This document shows positions 20,003-29,181 of a stretch of 40,802 nt of DNA, in pieces. The position numbers and the translations under genes are program-made. This DNA is from Deltaproteobacteria bacterium. GTDB taxonomy: Bacteria; Desulfobacterota; Desulfuromonadia; Geobacterales; Pseudopelobacteraceae. Each line of letters opens with the position of its first letter. The stretch's first letter is position 1. The notes under the pieces were generated by a model. The model saw only the letters and a list, made by a program, of their open reading frames with translations. It was not told where the DNA came from and made no database searches. The stretch is from contig JAJXUW010000005.1 of assembly GCA_021782545.1 (NCBI GenBank), positions 1 through 40,802 of the forward strand, read 5' to 3'.

Positions 20003-20545
20003 ATGCGCATCATACCCCGCTTACTACTGGCTGCCCTGTTGGCAGTCCCCTCGCTCGCCCAGGCTGGAGTCAACGTCAACATAAACCTCGGCGCGCCGGC
20101 CCTGCCACTGCCACTGCCACCGCTGCCGGCACCGCCCAGAATCTTCTTCAATGCGCCGCCGTTGTTTCTGTCACCCTCTTCCCTCGGTTTCTATGTCGGC
20201 GTTGATATGCCCTACGACATGGTGCTGCTTTCCGGCAGTTATTACCTCTTTCAGGGCAATCACTGGTTCAGGGCCGGCAATTACAACGGACCGTGGACGG
20301 CAACCCGCTACGAGCAGCTACCCCCGCAGATCAGGCAGTACCGCATTGAGAAGATCCGCTCGTACCGCGACCATGAGTATCGCGCCTACCGCGACGATCG
20401 CGACCATTACCGCGGCAGATACTACCGGCCCGGCAGAGGGGACAACGAACGGTGGCATGAGGAGAAGGACTACCGCAAGGAACAGAAACGGTGGGAAAAG
20501 GATGAATACCGAGGCGGCTGGAGACACGGCCGTGGCGATGACTGA
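20003..20545 (+). CDS. Secreted/periplasmic hypothetical protein with Pro-rich N-terminal segment and Arg/Tyr/Asp-rich C-terminus
   Basis: Signal peptide MRIIPRLLLAALLAVPSLAQA; YYLFQGNHWFRAGNYNGPW; low-complexity tail YRDHEYRAYRDDRDHYRGRYYRPGRGDN; strong RBS. Confidence 0.85.
   Translation: MRIIPRLLLAALLAVPSLAQAGVNVNINLGAPALPLPLPPLPAPPRIFFNAPPLFLSPSSLGFYVGVDMPYDMVLLSGSYYLFQGNHWFRAGNYNGPWTATRYEQLPPQIRQYRIEKIRSYRDHEYRAYRDDRDHYRGRYYRPGRGDNERWHEEKDYRKEQKRWEKDEYRGGWRHGRGDD
20102..20119 (+). repeat. Short tandem repeat (CTGCCA)x3 within the Pro-rich coding segment
   Basis: Direct reading: cctgccactgccactgccaccgctgcc, encoding LPLPLPPLP. Confidence 0.8.
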
Positions 20546-20583
20546 CACCAAAAAGGCCCGGCAGATGCCGGGCCTTTTTGGTG
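20546..20583. terminator. Bidirectional Rho-independent terminator between convergent genes
   Basis: CACCAAAAAGGCCCGGC-AGAT-GCCGGGCCTTTTTGGTG: perfect 17-bp arms with A-tract/T-tract on both sides. Confidence 0.95.
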
Positions 20584-20601
20584 CCGCACAGGGGTAGGCA
20601 A

Positions 20602-21084
20602 CTACCTGGCTTCGCCCTGCTTACGCCGTGCCAGGAAATTGAAACACTGAAAATAGGCGAGTGAAAGCAGGAGAAACCCGAAGTAGGTGGCCGCAAGCAC
20701 CATTGAGGCGCCCCGCGCCTTGCCCGCATTGGGCGCCATGATGATAAAGACGATGAAGAAACCCATCACGCACAGCTTCCACAGGTCACCGACCAGGCGT
20801 CTGCGCCGCAAAACCAGCAGCTGTTCGCCCGAAAGGCCGGTCTGACTGGACTCCACCTCAACGGCCGCATCCCGTTGGGCCAGCAGCCACGCGGGGTACA
20901 GCATCACCAGTTGAAACGCGATCCCTGCGATAAGACTGCGGACAAACAGCCCCGGCATCCCCATCAGTACGAACAGTTTCTGGAAATTGAAGGCCATGAA
21001 GAGCAAAAGCCCCAGCAACACGATCTGCACGACGCGATAGATCAGCATCAAGCGCTTAAGACGGGTGAAATCGTACAACGCCAT
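20602..21084 (-). CDS. Conserved inner-membrane protein of unknown function (multi-TM)
   Basis: MALYDFTRLKRLMLIYRVVQIVLLGLLLFMAFNF... with several hydrophobic segments; RBS AGGAG upstream on the minus strand. Confidence 0.8.
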   Translation of the reverse strand: MALYDFTRLKRLMLIYRVVQIVLLGLLLFMAFNFQKLFVLMGMPGLFVRSLIAGIAFQLVMLYPAWLLAQRDAAVEVESSQTGLSGEQLLVLRRRRLVGDLWKLCVMGFFIVFIIMAPNAGKARGASMVLAATYFGFLLLSLAYFQCFNFLARRKQGEAR

Positions 21085-21111
21085 CGCTTTTCTCCTCAAG
21101 GCCAAACAGAT

Positions 21112-21141
21112 TTGTCAACGCCAGTGGAATTGGGTTATAAC
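21112..21141 (+). promoter_or_regulatory. Putative sigma70 promoter upstream of the histidine kinase cluster
   Basis: TTGTCA - 18 nt - TATAAC. Confidence 0.5.
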
Positions 21142-21187
21142 AGAACGGCGTTACAAGCACAACCGCGAAAAGAGGCCATACTGCCCC

Positions 21188-22144
21188 ATGAAACTGATGC
21201 GACGCATCTTCCATCCGGTCATAGCCCTGGTCGGCATCCAGCTGGTCTGGGTGGCGGTGGTGGTCTTATGGGTCACCTGGTTTGTAGGCAAGCACCGCGA
21301 GCTGAACGAACTGGTCGCCCGCTACCGTCCCGAACGGCTCTCGCAGGTCGGTGGCTGGTTTGCCCTGGTGCAGGGTCTGCTGCTCTTGGCAATCATCCTG
21401 GCTGGCGTCTATACCCTGTTCCTGTTCTGGCGCCGCCAATCGCGGCTCTATCAGCAGCAGCGCGAGTTCATCACCCAGTTGACCCACGAACTCAAATCGC
21501 CGCTGGCATCAATCCAGCTGCACCTGGAGACCATCGGACTGCGACAGTTGCCGCCGGAACGTCTGAACGCCTTTGTGCAAACCATGCTTGAGGACACCCA
21601 ACGCCTGCATTCACAGATCGACAACCTGCTGCTGGCGGCCAGGATCGAACGCCGCCGCCGGCCGGCCGAATTCCGTGAGATAGACCTCTCTGCCTTTGTT
21701 CAGGAATATCTGGAACGCGAGCGGCACCGCCTGCCGCCAGGCACCAGGCTTGACATCGATCTGGCGACCGGCCTGCGGGTAGCGGTGGAGCCGGATGAAT
21801 TGGGCACGGTCCTGCGCAACCTGCTTGAGAATGCGGTCCTCTACTCCCCCGGTACGCCCGAGATCGAGGTACGCCTCAACCGTGAAGGACGGCAGGTGCG
21901 CCTCTCGATCAGGGATCATGGCCGCGGCGTCAACCGCTCGGAATTGCAGAATATCTTTAAAATGTTCTATCGGGCCGACCAGCAGTCGGAGAAGATCCGC
22001 GGGACCGGCCTGGGCCTCTACATCGTCCAGTCGGTGATCAAGGGGGCCGGCGGCCAGGTTCGGGCCGACAGTGACGGCCCCGGCACCGGCTGCACCATCA
22101 CCCTGCAACTCCCCCTTGTGGAACGGAAAGGAAGTATCACATGA
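21188..22144 (+). CDS. Membrane sensor histidine kinase (2 TM, HisKA, HATPase_c)
   Basis: H-box FITQLTHELKSPLASIQLHLE; N-box LRNLLENAVLYSP; G-boxes IRDHGRGVNRSEL, GTGLGLYIVQSVIKGAGG. Confidence 0.93.
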   Translation: MKLMRRIFHPVIALVGIQLVWVAVVVLWVTWFVGKHRELNELVARYRPERLSQVGGWFALVQGLLLLAIILAGVYTLFLFWRRQSRLYQQQREFITQLTHELKSPLASIQLHLETIGLRQLPPERLNAFVQTMLEDTQRLHSQIDNLLLAARIERRRRPAEFREIDLSAFVQEYLERERHRLPPGTRLDIDLATGLRVAVEPDELGTVLRNLLENAVLYSPGTPEIEVRLNREGRQVRLSIRDHGRGVNRSELQNIFKMFYRADQQSEKIRGTGLGLYIVQSVIKGAGGQVRADSDGPGTGCTITLQLPLVERKGSIT

Positions 22145-22572
22145 CCGGCACCACCTGCCCGATGTGCGAACGCTGGGAGACCGACACCGACCTGCGGATC
22201 GCCGAACTTACCTACAGTTGGCTGATTCTCAACCGGGATCAATTTTTCCCCGGGTACTGCCTATTGATAACCAAAAAGCACCAGACCGAACTATTCCACC
22301 TGGATACGGCGGTCCGCCAGGGGCTCATGGAGGAGGTCAGCCGGGTGGCCCAGGCGTTGTCGCTCTGTTTTCGGCCCGACAAACTCAACTATGAACTCCT
22401 GGGCAACATGGTGCCCCACATCCACTGGCACCTGGTACCCCGCTACCGCACCGACCCCCTCTGGCCGCGGCCGATCTGGTCAGAACCCCATCAGGAGGTT
22501 CAGCTTTCAGCCGAGGAGTACCGCCAGCGCTGCAACCTGATCCGGCAAACCCTGGCAGGGATTGCCGGATGA
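22141..22572 (+). CDS. HIT family nucleotide hydrolase/transferase
   Basis: HIHWHLVPRY histidine triad; N-terminal CPMCERW; ATGA overlap with the HK. Confidence 0.92.
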   Translation: MTGTTCPMCERWETDTDLRIAELTYSWLILNRDQFFPGYCLLITKKHQTELFHLDTAVRQGLMEEVSRVAQALSLCFRPDKLNYELLGNMVPHIHWHLVPRYRTDPLWPRPIWSEPHQEVQLSAEEYRQRCNLIRQTLAGIAG

Positions 22573-23843
22573 ACCATCAGACGTTCACGCTTGCCAACGG
22601 GCTGCGGGTGGTCTCGGTTCCGCTGCCCCACCTCCACAGCATCGAACTGGCGGTCTACCTCAAGGTGGGGGCGCGCAACGACCCGCCGCAGCGTTCAGGC
22701 CTGTCCCACTTCCTCGAACATATGCTCTTCCGCGGCACTGCCGACTATCCCTCGTCCCTGGCCATCGAGACCGCCTTCGAAGAGCTGGGAGGTATCGTCA
22801 ATGCAGCAACCGATGCCGATTCAACCTGCTTTTATGCACGGCTGCACCCGCGCCATGCCGAACAGGGGCTGGCCATTCTGGCTTCGATGCTGCTGCGACC
22901 GACCTTGGAAGGCATGGAACTGGAACGGCGGATCATCGGTGAGGAGGCTCTGGAGGATATCAACGAGGAGGGGGTAGTGACCAGCCCTGATCTGGTGATG
23001 GGCGGTCTGCTCTGGCCCGGCCACCCGCTGGGTGGTGCCACGGTGGGCAGCCTGGAGGATATCGCCCGGATTACCAGCGCCGACCTGACAAAGCACCTGC
23101 ACACGTGGTACCGGCCGAACAATGCGGTGGTGGTACTCGCAGGCCCCCACGACCCAGCGGCCATGGCCGCCGCAGCTACGCGACTGCTCGGTGCCTGGGA
23201 ACCACAACCGGTGCCCACGTTCCACCCGGTACCGCCACGGCCGGCCGATGCACCCCGCCTGGCCCTGGTCCAGGACGCCGACAGCCAGGTCACGGTACAG
23301 TTGGCCTTTCCCTCCTTCAGCCGCAACGATCCGCGCACCACCAGTCTCAAGGTGCTGCGCCGGCTGCTGGCTGGTGGCGGCTGTTCACGGCTGCACCTGG
23401 CGCTACGTGAACAGCTGGGGCTGGTCTATGCGGTTGATTCGGCCATCGGCGCCTATGACGAGACCGGATGCATCACCATCGATTTCGCCACCGCCCCGGA
23501 GAACCTGGCTACCGTACTCGCCGTCACCCTGCACGAGCTGCAGCGGGTGAGAGCTGAGGCCATCCCGACTGCGGAACTTGAGCGGGTGCGGACCGCCTAT
23601 CTGGCGGATCTTGACTACAGCAGGGATTCGGTGGCCGAAATGGGGGCGCGCTACGGTTGGGGCACCCTGATGGAGGTGGTACGCAGCATCGATGACGAAC
23701 AACGGCTGGTGCAGGCAGTTGCCGCCGCCGACCTGCAACGGCTGGCCGGGGAGCTGTTTCGGCCCGAAAACCGTTTCCTGGTGGTTATCGGGCCGGTGGA
23801 TGGCATTGATCAACCAGCGCTACGGCTGCTGATCCAGCACTAA
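22569..23843 (+). CDS. M16 family zinc peptidase
   Basis: HFLEHMLFRGT (HxxEH) with downstream GEEALEDINEE; LANGLRVVSVPLPHLHSIELAVYLKVGARND; ATGA overlap with the HIT gene. Confidence 0.94.
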   Translation: MNHQTFTLANGLRVVSVPLPHLHSIELAVYLKVGARNDPPQRSGLSHFLEHMLFRGTADYPSSLAIETAFEELGGIVNAATDADSTCFYARLHPRHAEQGLAILASMLLRPTLEGMELERRIIGEEALEDINEEGVVTSPDLVMGGLLWPGHPLGGATVGSLEDIARITSADLTKHLHTWYRPNNAVVVLAGPHDPAAMAAAATRLLGAWEPQPVPTFHPVPPRPADAPRLALVQDADSQVTVQLAFPSFSRNDPRTTSLKVLRRLLAGGGCSRLHLALREQLGLVYAVDSAIGAYDETGCITIDFATAPENLATVLAVTLHELQRVRAEAIPTAELERVRTAYLADLDYSRDSVAEMGARYGWGTLMEVVRSIDDEQRLVQAVAAADLQRLAGELFRPENRFLVVIGPVDGIDQPALRLLIQH

Positions 23844-23860
23844 CGGCACCCCCCGCGGTG

Positions 23861-25318
23861 TTACCGCTCCTCCAGGACGCTGAGCCGGATCTTGCCGATC
23901 ACCCCGACCAACGGTGCCAGCTCAGCCGGGGTATGTCCCTCGAAAAAGGCCAGATGGGTCGGGTCGGCCGGCACCTGACCGAAGGTGGGGTCCACCGCCA
24001 CCCACCGACCGTCAAGCCAGCTTTCGGCCCAGCTGTGGTAGAGGAACCCCTTGCCATCCTGTGAAACCAGGCCCGAGACGAACCGGGTGGGGATACCGAT
24101 CGCCCGGGCCAGGGCGGTATACAGTTTGGCATGGCTTTGGCAGTTGCCGCTCAGCTTTTCCAACACGGTCAGGGCATTGCCGCTGTCATCGACCGTATCG
24201 GTCACCGAATTTGCCGTCCAGACCGCCAACGCCCGGGCCTGAGCAGTCGGATCGGCAATGCCGGTGGTCAGCTGCTGGGCCTTGGCCACCACGACCGGGG
24301 CCAGGGCCTCAATCCCCTCCACCGAGGCCAGATACCTGCTGTCCGGCGCTGAGGCCGCCGCAGAGACGGCCGGCCTCAACACCCCGGTCTTGATCACAAC
24401 CCGGTCACCCGAGCGCTGCGCCCATTGCCAGCCATCACCTACCAGCGGCAGCTTAGCCCCATAGCCGTCAATGGCCACCGCCAGTCCGGCCAGTTTGCCC
24501 GGCGCCTTGGTAAGTCCCGGCTCGGCCCGCACCAGGCTGAAATCATAGATCAGATCCTTTTGCGCCAGGGCCATGCCACTGACCACTGCCGCCAGCTTTT
24601 CCGGCTGTTCCGCCTTGGTCACCACCAGGCCGTCCCGCACCGACTCAAGCAGGGTATTGCCCTGACGATCCACCCAGATGTCGTTGTCGACAAAAGGATA
24701 CAGATTGTTGCGCAGCTTGATGGCCGGCTGGCCATCCGGGGTTGGCTGTTCGCCCAGCATGGTGATCTTGACCCCCTTGATCCGCACCTCTTCGGGATCA
24801 AAGGTCTGGACACGATACACCTTGCCGACGCTCAACTCCTGCAGCAGCGGGTAAAGGTTCAAGGCCGGTCCAGGGATCAAATCCCCCTTGAACTTGAACA
24901 GCTGGCTCCTCCTTTTGCCATCCACCATCATCCTGACCAGCAGGCCGCCATGCACCTTCTTGCCACTCAGCTGCGAACGGGTACCGTTGATGGTCTGTTC
25001 CACCTCCAGGGCTTGCAGCGCCAACGCCGGATCAACCTGATAGACCTCCCGCGAGGTGGCCTCTTTGGTGAAACCCATCACCCGCATCCGCACACTGCCG
25101 TCACCCTCAATCCGAAAGCCGCCTTCTGGCAGAGCGGCAATCTGTTGGTGGTAAAAACCGACCTGTTCATTGTCCACCAGGATGCCGAACCAACGTTCCC
25201 CTACTGGCGGGGCAGCGAGCAGGGGGGCGGCAAGGGCGCCGGAAGCGGTGTGCAGACACAAAAAAACGGCGGTCAGGACCGCCGCCAGCCAATGGTACAG
25301 TCTCACAGATAGCGACAT
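23861..25318 (-). CDS. Secreted transglutaminase-like domain protein
   Basis: Signal peptide; GNCQSHAKLYTALARAIGIPTRFVSGLV...YHSWAESWLDGRWVAVDPTFGQ (Cys-His-Asp triad context). Confidence 0.9.
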   Translation of the reverse strand: MSLSVRLYHWLAAVLTAVFLCLHTASGALAAPLLAAPPVGERWFGILVDNEQVGFYHQQIAALPEGGFRIEGDGSVRMRVMGFTKEATSREVYQVDPALALQALEVEQTINGTRSQLSGKKVHGGLLVRMMVDGKRRSQLFKFKGDLIPGPALNLYPLLQELSVGKVYRVQTFDPEEVRIKGVKITMLGEQPTPDGQPAIKLRNNLYPFVDNDIWVDRQGNTLLESVRDGLVVTKAEQPEKLAAVVSGMALAQKDLIYDFSLVRAEPGLTKAPGKLAGLAVAIDGYGAKLPLVGDGWQWAQRSGDRVVIKTGVLRPAVSAAASAPDSRYLASVEGIEALAPVVVAKAQQLTTGIADPTAQARALAVWTANSVTDTVDDSGNALTVLEKLSGNCQSHAKLYTALARAIGIPTRFVSGLVSQDGKGFLYHSWAESWLDGRWVAVDPTFGQVPADPTHLAFFEGHTPAELAPLVGVIGKIRLSVLEER

Positions 25319-25330
25319 ACTCTCGACATC

Positions 25331-25531
25331 CTATTCGGTAAAGATGGGGCTCTTGTCGGCCTCGGGCCGGGGAGATTGCTGTTTTACGTTGCACTGGCCA
25401 CCCTGGGGACCACCGGCCTCTGCCCTGCGGCGGACCAACGATGCGGCGTAGCTCATCAGATCGCCCTGCTCGGACGGCGACAGGTTGCGAAATTCGGCAA
25501 TCAGACGTTGCTCTTCAAGATTCAGTTCCAT
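25331..25531 (-). CDS. Small (66 aa) hypothetical protein
   Basis: MELNLEEQRLIAEFRNLSPSEQGDLMSYAASLVRRRAEAGG...; tight spacing (12 and 13 bp) to both neighbouring genes on the same strand. Confidence 0.65.
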   Translation of the reverse strand: MELNLEEQRLIAEFRNLSPSEQGDLMSYAASLVRRRAEAGGPQGGQCNVKQQSPRPEADKSPIFTE

Positions 25532-25544
25532 AACACGCTGCTCC

Positions 25545-26486
25545 CTATGAAAATGAGACGATGCTCTCGTGATCGTTAACAACCAGACAGTTCCGGCCCT
25601 GTTCTTTGGCCCGGTACAAGGCCTCGTCCGCCGCCCGCAAGAGGCCGTCAATTTCGTCATAGTGCGGCGAGGGGAAGGCGGCTATCCCCATGCTGGCGGT
25701 AATCCGTTCGCAGGACAGGGACCCCGCCAGATGCATCCCCTGGATCGAGAGTCTGATCCGGTCGGCCACCATATAGGCCTCTTTAAGATTCGTATCCGGC
25801 AGTACCGCCACGAACTCCTCGCCACCGTAGCGTGCGGCGATATCGTAGCTGCGCAGTTCCTTCTGCAGTTGCAGAGCCACCTTCTGCAGCACCACATCCC
25901 CCTGTATATGACCATAGGTGTCGTTGATCCGCTTGAAATGATCCAGATCGAGCATGATCATCGCCAGCATGCTATCCTTGCGCCGCGACCGCTGCAGTTC
26001 CTTATCCAGGGCCTCGATCAGGTAGCGCCGGTTGAAGAGGCCGGTCAGATGATCGGTGTTGGACAGTTCCAGCAGCAGCTCGTTGGTACGCTTCAGATCA
26101 TCCTGCAGGTGCTTGATCTTCAGGTGGACCTTCATGCGGGCCACCAGTTCCTCGGCATCGAACGGCTTGGTCAGAAAATCGCAGGCCCCCTGTTCCAGTC
26201 CTTTAAGCTTCAGCTCGCGATCCTCGTTGCCGGTGAGGATGATGACCGGGGTATCGGCCACCTCCGGCCGGGTCTTGAGCATCCCCAGAAACTTGAAACC
26301 GTCCATGCGGGGCATCTCCAGGTCGCAGAGAATGATATCGACAGGAGCGGCCAGAAGCTTCTTGAACCCCTCCAGGCCATCTTCGGCCTGATAAAAACGG
26401 GCAAACAGGTCGAGCGGCTCCAAGGTCTTGATGATCCGTTCCCGTACCGCCTCTGAATCGTCAATGATCAACACACTGTCGGCCAT
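25545..26486 (-). CDS. Response regulator diguanylate cyclase (REC-GGDEF, PleD-like)
   Basis: REC: VLIIDDSE, ILCDLEMPRMDG, LTG, FLTKPF. GGDEF: MLDLDHFKRINDTYGH, I-site RSYD then ARYGGEEF, ADEALYRAKEQGRN. Confidence 0.95.
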   Translation of the reverse strand: MADSVLIIDDSEAVRERIIKTLEPLDLFARFYQAEDGLEGFKKLLAAPVDIILCDLEMPRMDGFKFLGMLKTRPEVADTPVIILTGNEDRELKLKGLEQGACDFLTKPFDAEELVARMKVHLKIKHLQDDLKRTNELLLELSNTDHLTGLFNRRYLIEALDKELQRSRRKDSMLAMIMLDLDHFKRINDTYGHIQGDVVLQKVALQLQKELRSYDIAARYGGEEFVAVLPDTNLKEAYMVADRIRLSIQGMHLAGSLSCERITASMGIAAFPSPHYDEIDGLLRAADEALYRAKEQGRNCLVVNDHESIVSFS

Positions 26487-26513
26487 GGTTCTTCCGCTCC
26501 CCAGGTAAGGTAG

Positions 26514-27179
26514 CTACAGACGAGGCTCTTGCATCAGGCGTTTCATCTCGGCAATGGTGGCGGCGTAGTCGCTACTGCCGAACACGGCTGAACCGGCCAC
26601 CAGGACGTCGGCACCGGCATGGGCGATCCGGCTGACATTGGACGGCTTGACCCCGCCGTCTATCTCCAGCTCGGCCTCGCAGCCGCGACGGTCCAGCATG
26701 CTGCGCAGCTGTTGAATCTTATGGAGGCCCGATTCGATGAAGGACTGTCCGCCAAAACCGGGGTTAACGGTCATCAGCAGCACCAAATCAAGTTCCTCCA
26801 GCACATACTCAAGCGCACAGAGCGGCGTGGCCGGATTGAGCGACACACCGGCCTTCTTACCCAGCCCCTTGATCTGCTGCACCACGCGGTGCAGGTGCCG
26901 ACAGGCCTCGGCATGCACCACGATGATGTCGGCCCCGGCCTTGGCGAACGCTTCCACGTACCGTTCCGGCTCCTCGATCATCAAATGCACATCCAGGGGC
27001 AGGCTGGTCACACGACGGGCCGCCTCCACCACCAAGGGGCCGATGGTGATATTGGGCACAAAACGGCCGTCCATCACGTCGACATGAATATAATCGGCCC
27101 CTGCCGCTTCAACGGCCCGGATCTCATCGCCAAGCCGTGAAAAATCGGCTGAAAGTATCGAAGGCGCTATCTTTTTCAT
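26514..27179 (-). CDS. rpe: Ribulose-phosphate 3-epimerase
   Basis: [73 protein letters not shown]. Confidence 0.97.
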   Translation of the reverse strand: MKKIAPSILSADFSRLGDEIRAVEAAGADYIHVDVMDGRFVPNITIGPLVVEAARRVTSLPLDVHLMIEEPERYVEAFAKAGADIIVVHAEACRHLHRVVQQIKGLGKKAGVSLNPATPLCALEYVLEELDLVLLMTVNPGFGGQSFIESGLHKIQQLRSMLDRRGCEAELEIDGGVKPSNVSRIAHAGADVLVAGSAVFGSSDYAATIAEMKRLMQEPRL

Positions 27180-28543
27180 ACGGCAATCCTTTTGAACCGG
27201 GCGGCAAAAAAACCGTCGCACCCCTGACGGTGGGGCCAGGTGCGGAGACACCCGGCCGGGGTGAATAACTCCGCCCACGCCGGGCATACCTGAGCGCCAT
27301 TTTCTACCACAAACTCCGGATGACAGGAAAGAAAATCCTCGATCACCGCCTCATCCTCCGCCACGGCTGTGGAACAGGTGGCATACACCAACACCCCGCC
27401 GGGACCCAACAGGGGTGCCACCTGCTGCAACAAGCGCCGCTGACGCTCGGAAAAACGTTCGAAATCTGACGGTTGCAACCGCCATTTGGCCTCGGGATGA
27501 CGCCGGATCACCCCCAGGCCGGAGCAGGGGGCGTCCAACAGGACCCGGTCGAACTGCCGCCCCTGTTGGTAGTCCGCAGCCAGGCCGTCCCCCACCTGGG
27601 GCTGCAGACAGCTGAGCCCCAGCCGCAGAGCGGATTGCTCGACCTTGCGCACCTTGCGCTGGTTGCGATCGCTGGCCACCAGCACGCCCTGATCCCGCAT
27701 CAGCTGGGCTAGGTGGGTGGCTTTACCGCCCGGAGCGGCACAGACGTCCAGCACGGTCTCGCCCGGTTGCGGGTCAAGCAGGTGGGCCACCAACTGCGAG
27801 GCCTCATCCTGCACCGTAAACAGTCCCTCCGCAAAGCCAGGCAGATCAGGAATAAAATGCCGCCCCAGCAGCCGGATCCCTTCCGGGGCGTAACGGCACG
27901 CCTCGGTAGCGATTCCCTGCTCGACAAACAGCGCTAAAAGTTCCTGCCGTGTCGTACGCAAGGTATTGGTCCGCAGGGTCAGCAGGGGTGGTTCCAGCGA
28001 GGCGCTGCCCAAGGCAACGGCCTCTTCCTGCGGAAACTGCTGTAACCACTGTTCTGCCAGCCAGGACGGCACGGAATGGGCGGCGGCCAGCCAGCTGGCA
28101 GGATCAAACGTCTGATCCGGCAGCGCGAGACTTTCCCCACGACGCAAGGCCGCGCGCAGCACACCGTTCACCAGGCCGCTGGCCTTAGGGCAGAGCTGCT
28201 TGGCCAGTTCCACGCTTTCGTGCACCGCCGCATGGGGGGGGACGCGGTCCAGGTAGCGCAGCTGATACAACCCCAGCCTGAGCAGCAGCAGCACTGGCCG
28301 CTGCAGCTTGGGCAACGGTTGGTCCACCAGCTGGGCCAGATAGTGATCGAGGGTGCCCTGATGCCGCAGCACGCCAAAGACCAGTTCACTGAACAGCCCC
28401 CGGTCAAGACCGAACAGCGAGCCCCGCGACAGCTGCTGATCGATCAGATCGTCGGCATGCAGGTCGCTGCCGGCCAGACGATCAAGCACCAGGTAGGCCG
28501 CATGGCGAGGGGAACCGCTGGTAGGTGAAGAGGAGACGGACAT
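27176..28543 (-). CDS. rsmB: 16S rRNA (cytosine967-C5)-methyltransferase
   Basis: NusB-like N-terminus ([15 protein letters not shown]...); [58 protein letters not shown] overlap with rpe. Confidence 0.95.
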   Translation of the reverse strand: MSVSSSPTSGSPRHAAYLVLDRLAGSDLHADDLIDQQLSRGSLFGLDRGLFSELVFGVLRHQGTLDHYLAQLVDQPLPKLQRPVLLLLRLGLYQLRYLDRVPPHAAVHESVELAKQLCPKASGLVNGVLRAALRRGESLALPDQTFDPASWLAAAHSVPSWLAEQWLQQFPQEEAVALGSASLEPPLLTLRTNTLRTTRQELLALFVEQGIATEACRYAPEGIRLLGRHFIPDLPGFAEGLFTVQDEASQLVAHLLDPQPGETVLDVCAAPGGKATHLAQLMRDQGVLVASDRNQRKVRKVEQSALRLGLSCLQPQVGDGLAADYQQGRQFDRVLLDAPCSGLGVIRRHPEAKWRLQPSDFERFSERQRRLLQQVAPLLGPGGVLVYATCSTAVAEDEAVIEDFLSCHPEFVVENGAQVCPAWAELFTPAGCLRTWPHRQGCDGFFAARFKRIAV

Positions 28544-28551
28544 ATGCCCTA

Positions 28552-28580
28552 ACCATAGCCTTGAAAAGCGGGCTTGGCAA
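28552..28580 (-). promoter_or_regulatory. Putative sigma70 promoter for rsmB-rpe operon
   Basis: Minus strand TTGCCA (28580-28575) - 17 nt - TATGGT (28557-28552). Confidence 0.4.
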
Positions 28581-28593
28581 TGGTCTCTGCCAA
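28574..28593. promoter_or_regulatory. Palindrome, candidate operator, in the rsmB/ndk divergent region
   Basis: TTGGCA-N8-TGCCAA perfect 6-bp arms overlapping the predicted rsmB -35. Confidence 0.35.
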
Positions 28594-28716
28594 ACAAAAA
28601 CCAGCATCAACAAAACACGGCTGAAGCCCCTTATCACCCTGTAACGCCTTGACATTTCCGGCCTGACATGGTAACTGCAACCCTTCATTGAACTGACCTT
28701 ACGAAGGAGAACAACC

Positions 28717-29133
28717 ATGGAACGCACCTTTGCCATCATCAAGCCGGACGCCGTGGAGCGGGGCCTGGCCGGTAAAATCTTAAGCCGCATCGAGGAAAAA
28801 GGCTTCAAGATCGTCGGTATGAAAAAGATTCAGCTCAGCCTTACCCAGGCCCAGGGCTTCTACTACGTCCACAAGGAACGCCCGTTCTTTAACGACCTGT
28901 GCAGCTTCATGTCCCGCAGTCCGGTGGTGGTGCTCTGCCTGGAAAAAGAGAACGCCATCGCCGACTGGCGTACCCTGATGGGGGCCACCAACCCGGCCAA
29001 CGCCGAGCCGGGCACCATCCGCAAGGACTTCGCCAAGAATATCGAGGAAAACTCGGCCCACGGTTCCGACGCCCCGGAAACGGCGGCCTTCGAGATCCCC
29101 TACTTCTTCAGCGCCCTTGAGCTGGTGGGCTAA
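28717..29133 (+). CDS. ndk: Nucleoside diphosphate kinase
   Basis: [30 protein letters not shown], catalytic-region [28 protein letters not shown]. Confidence 0.98.
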   Translation: MERTFAIIKPDAVERGLAGKILSRIEEKGFKIVGMKKIQLSLTQAQGFYYVHKERPFFNDLCSFMSRSPVVVLCLEKENAIADWRTLMGATNPANAEPGTIRKDFAKNIEENSAHGSDAPETAAFEIPYFFSALELVG

Positions 29134-29148
29134 CGAGAATCCATTCGT

Positions 29149-29181
29149 AAGGCCCTTCCTGCCACGGAAGGGCCTTTTTTT
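29149..29181 (+). terminator. Rho-independent terminator after ndk, abutting the rlmN start codon
   Basis: AAGGCCCTTCC-TGCCAC-GGAAGGGCCTT followed by TTTTT, then ATG of rlmN at 29182. Confidence 0.85.

Noticed and set aside
23844-23860. Terminator between the convergent M16 and transglutaminase genes
   Set aside because: Only a short bulged hairpin (TAACGGCACC/GGTGTTA) with no T-tract.
28574-28593. Sigma54 promoter in the ndk/rsmB intergenic region (TTGGCA...TTGC-like)
   Set aside because: GG to GC spacing is N11 rather than N10 on both strands.
28649-28677. Sigma70 promoter for ndk (TTGACA-N17-TAACTG)
   Set aside because: -35 is perfect but the -10 match is weak; left out of the feature list.
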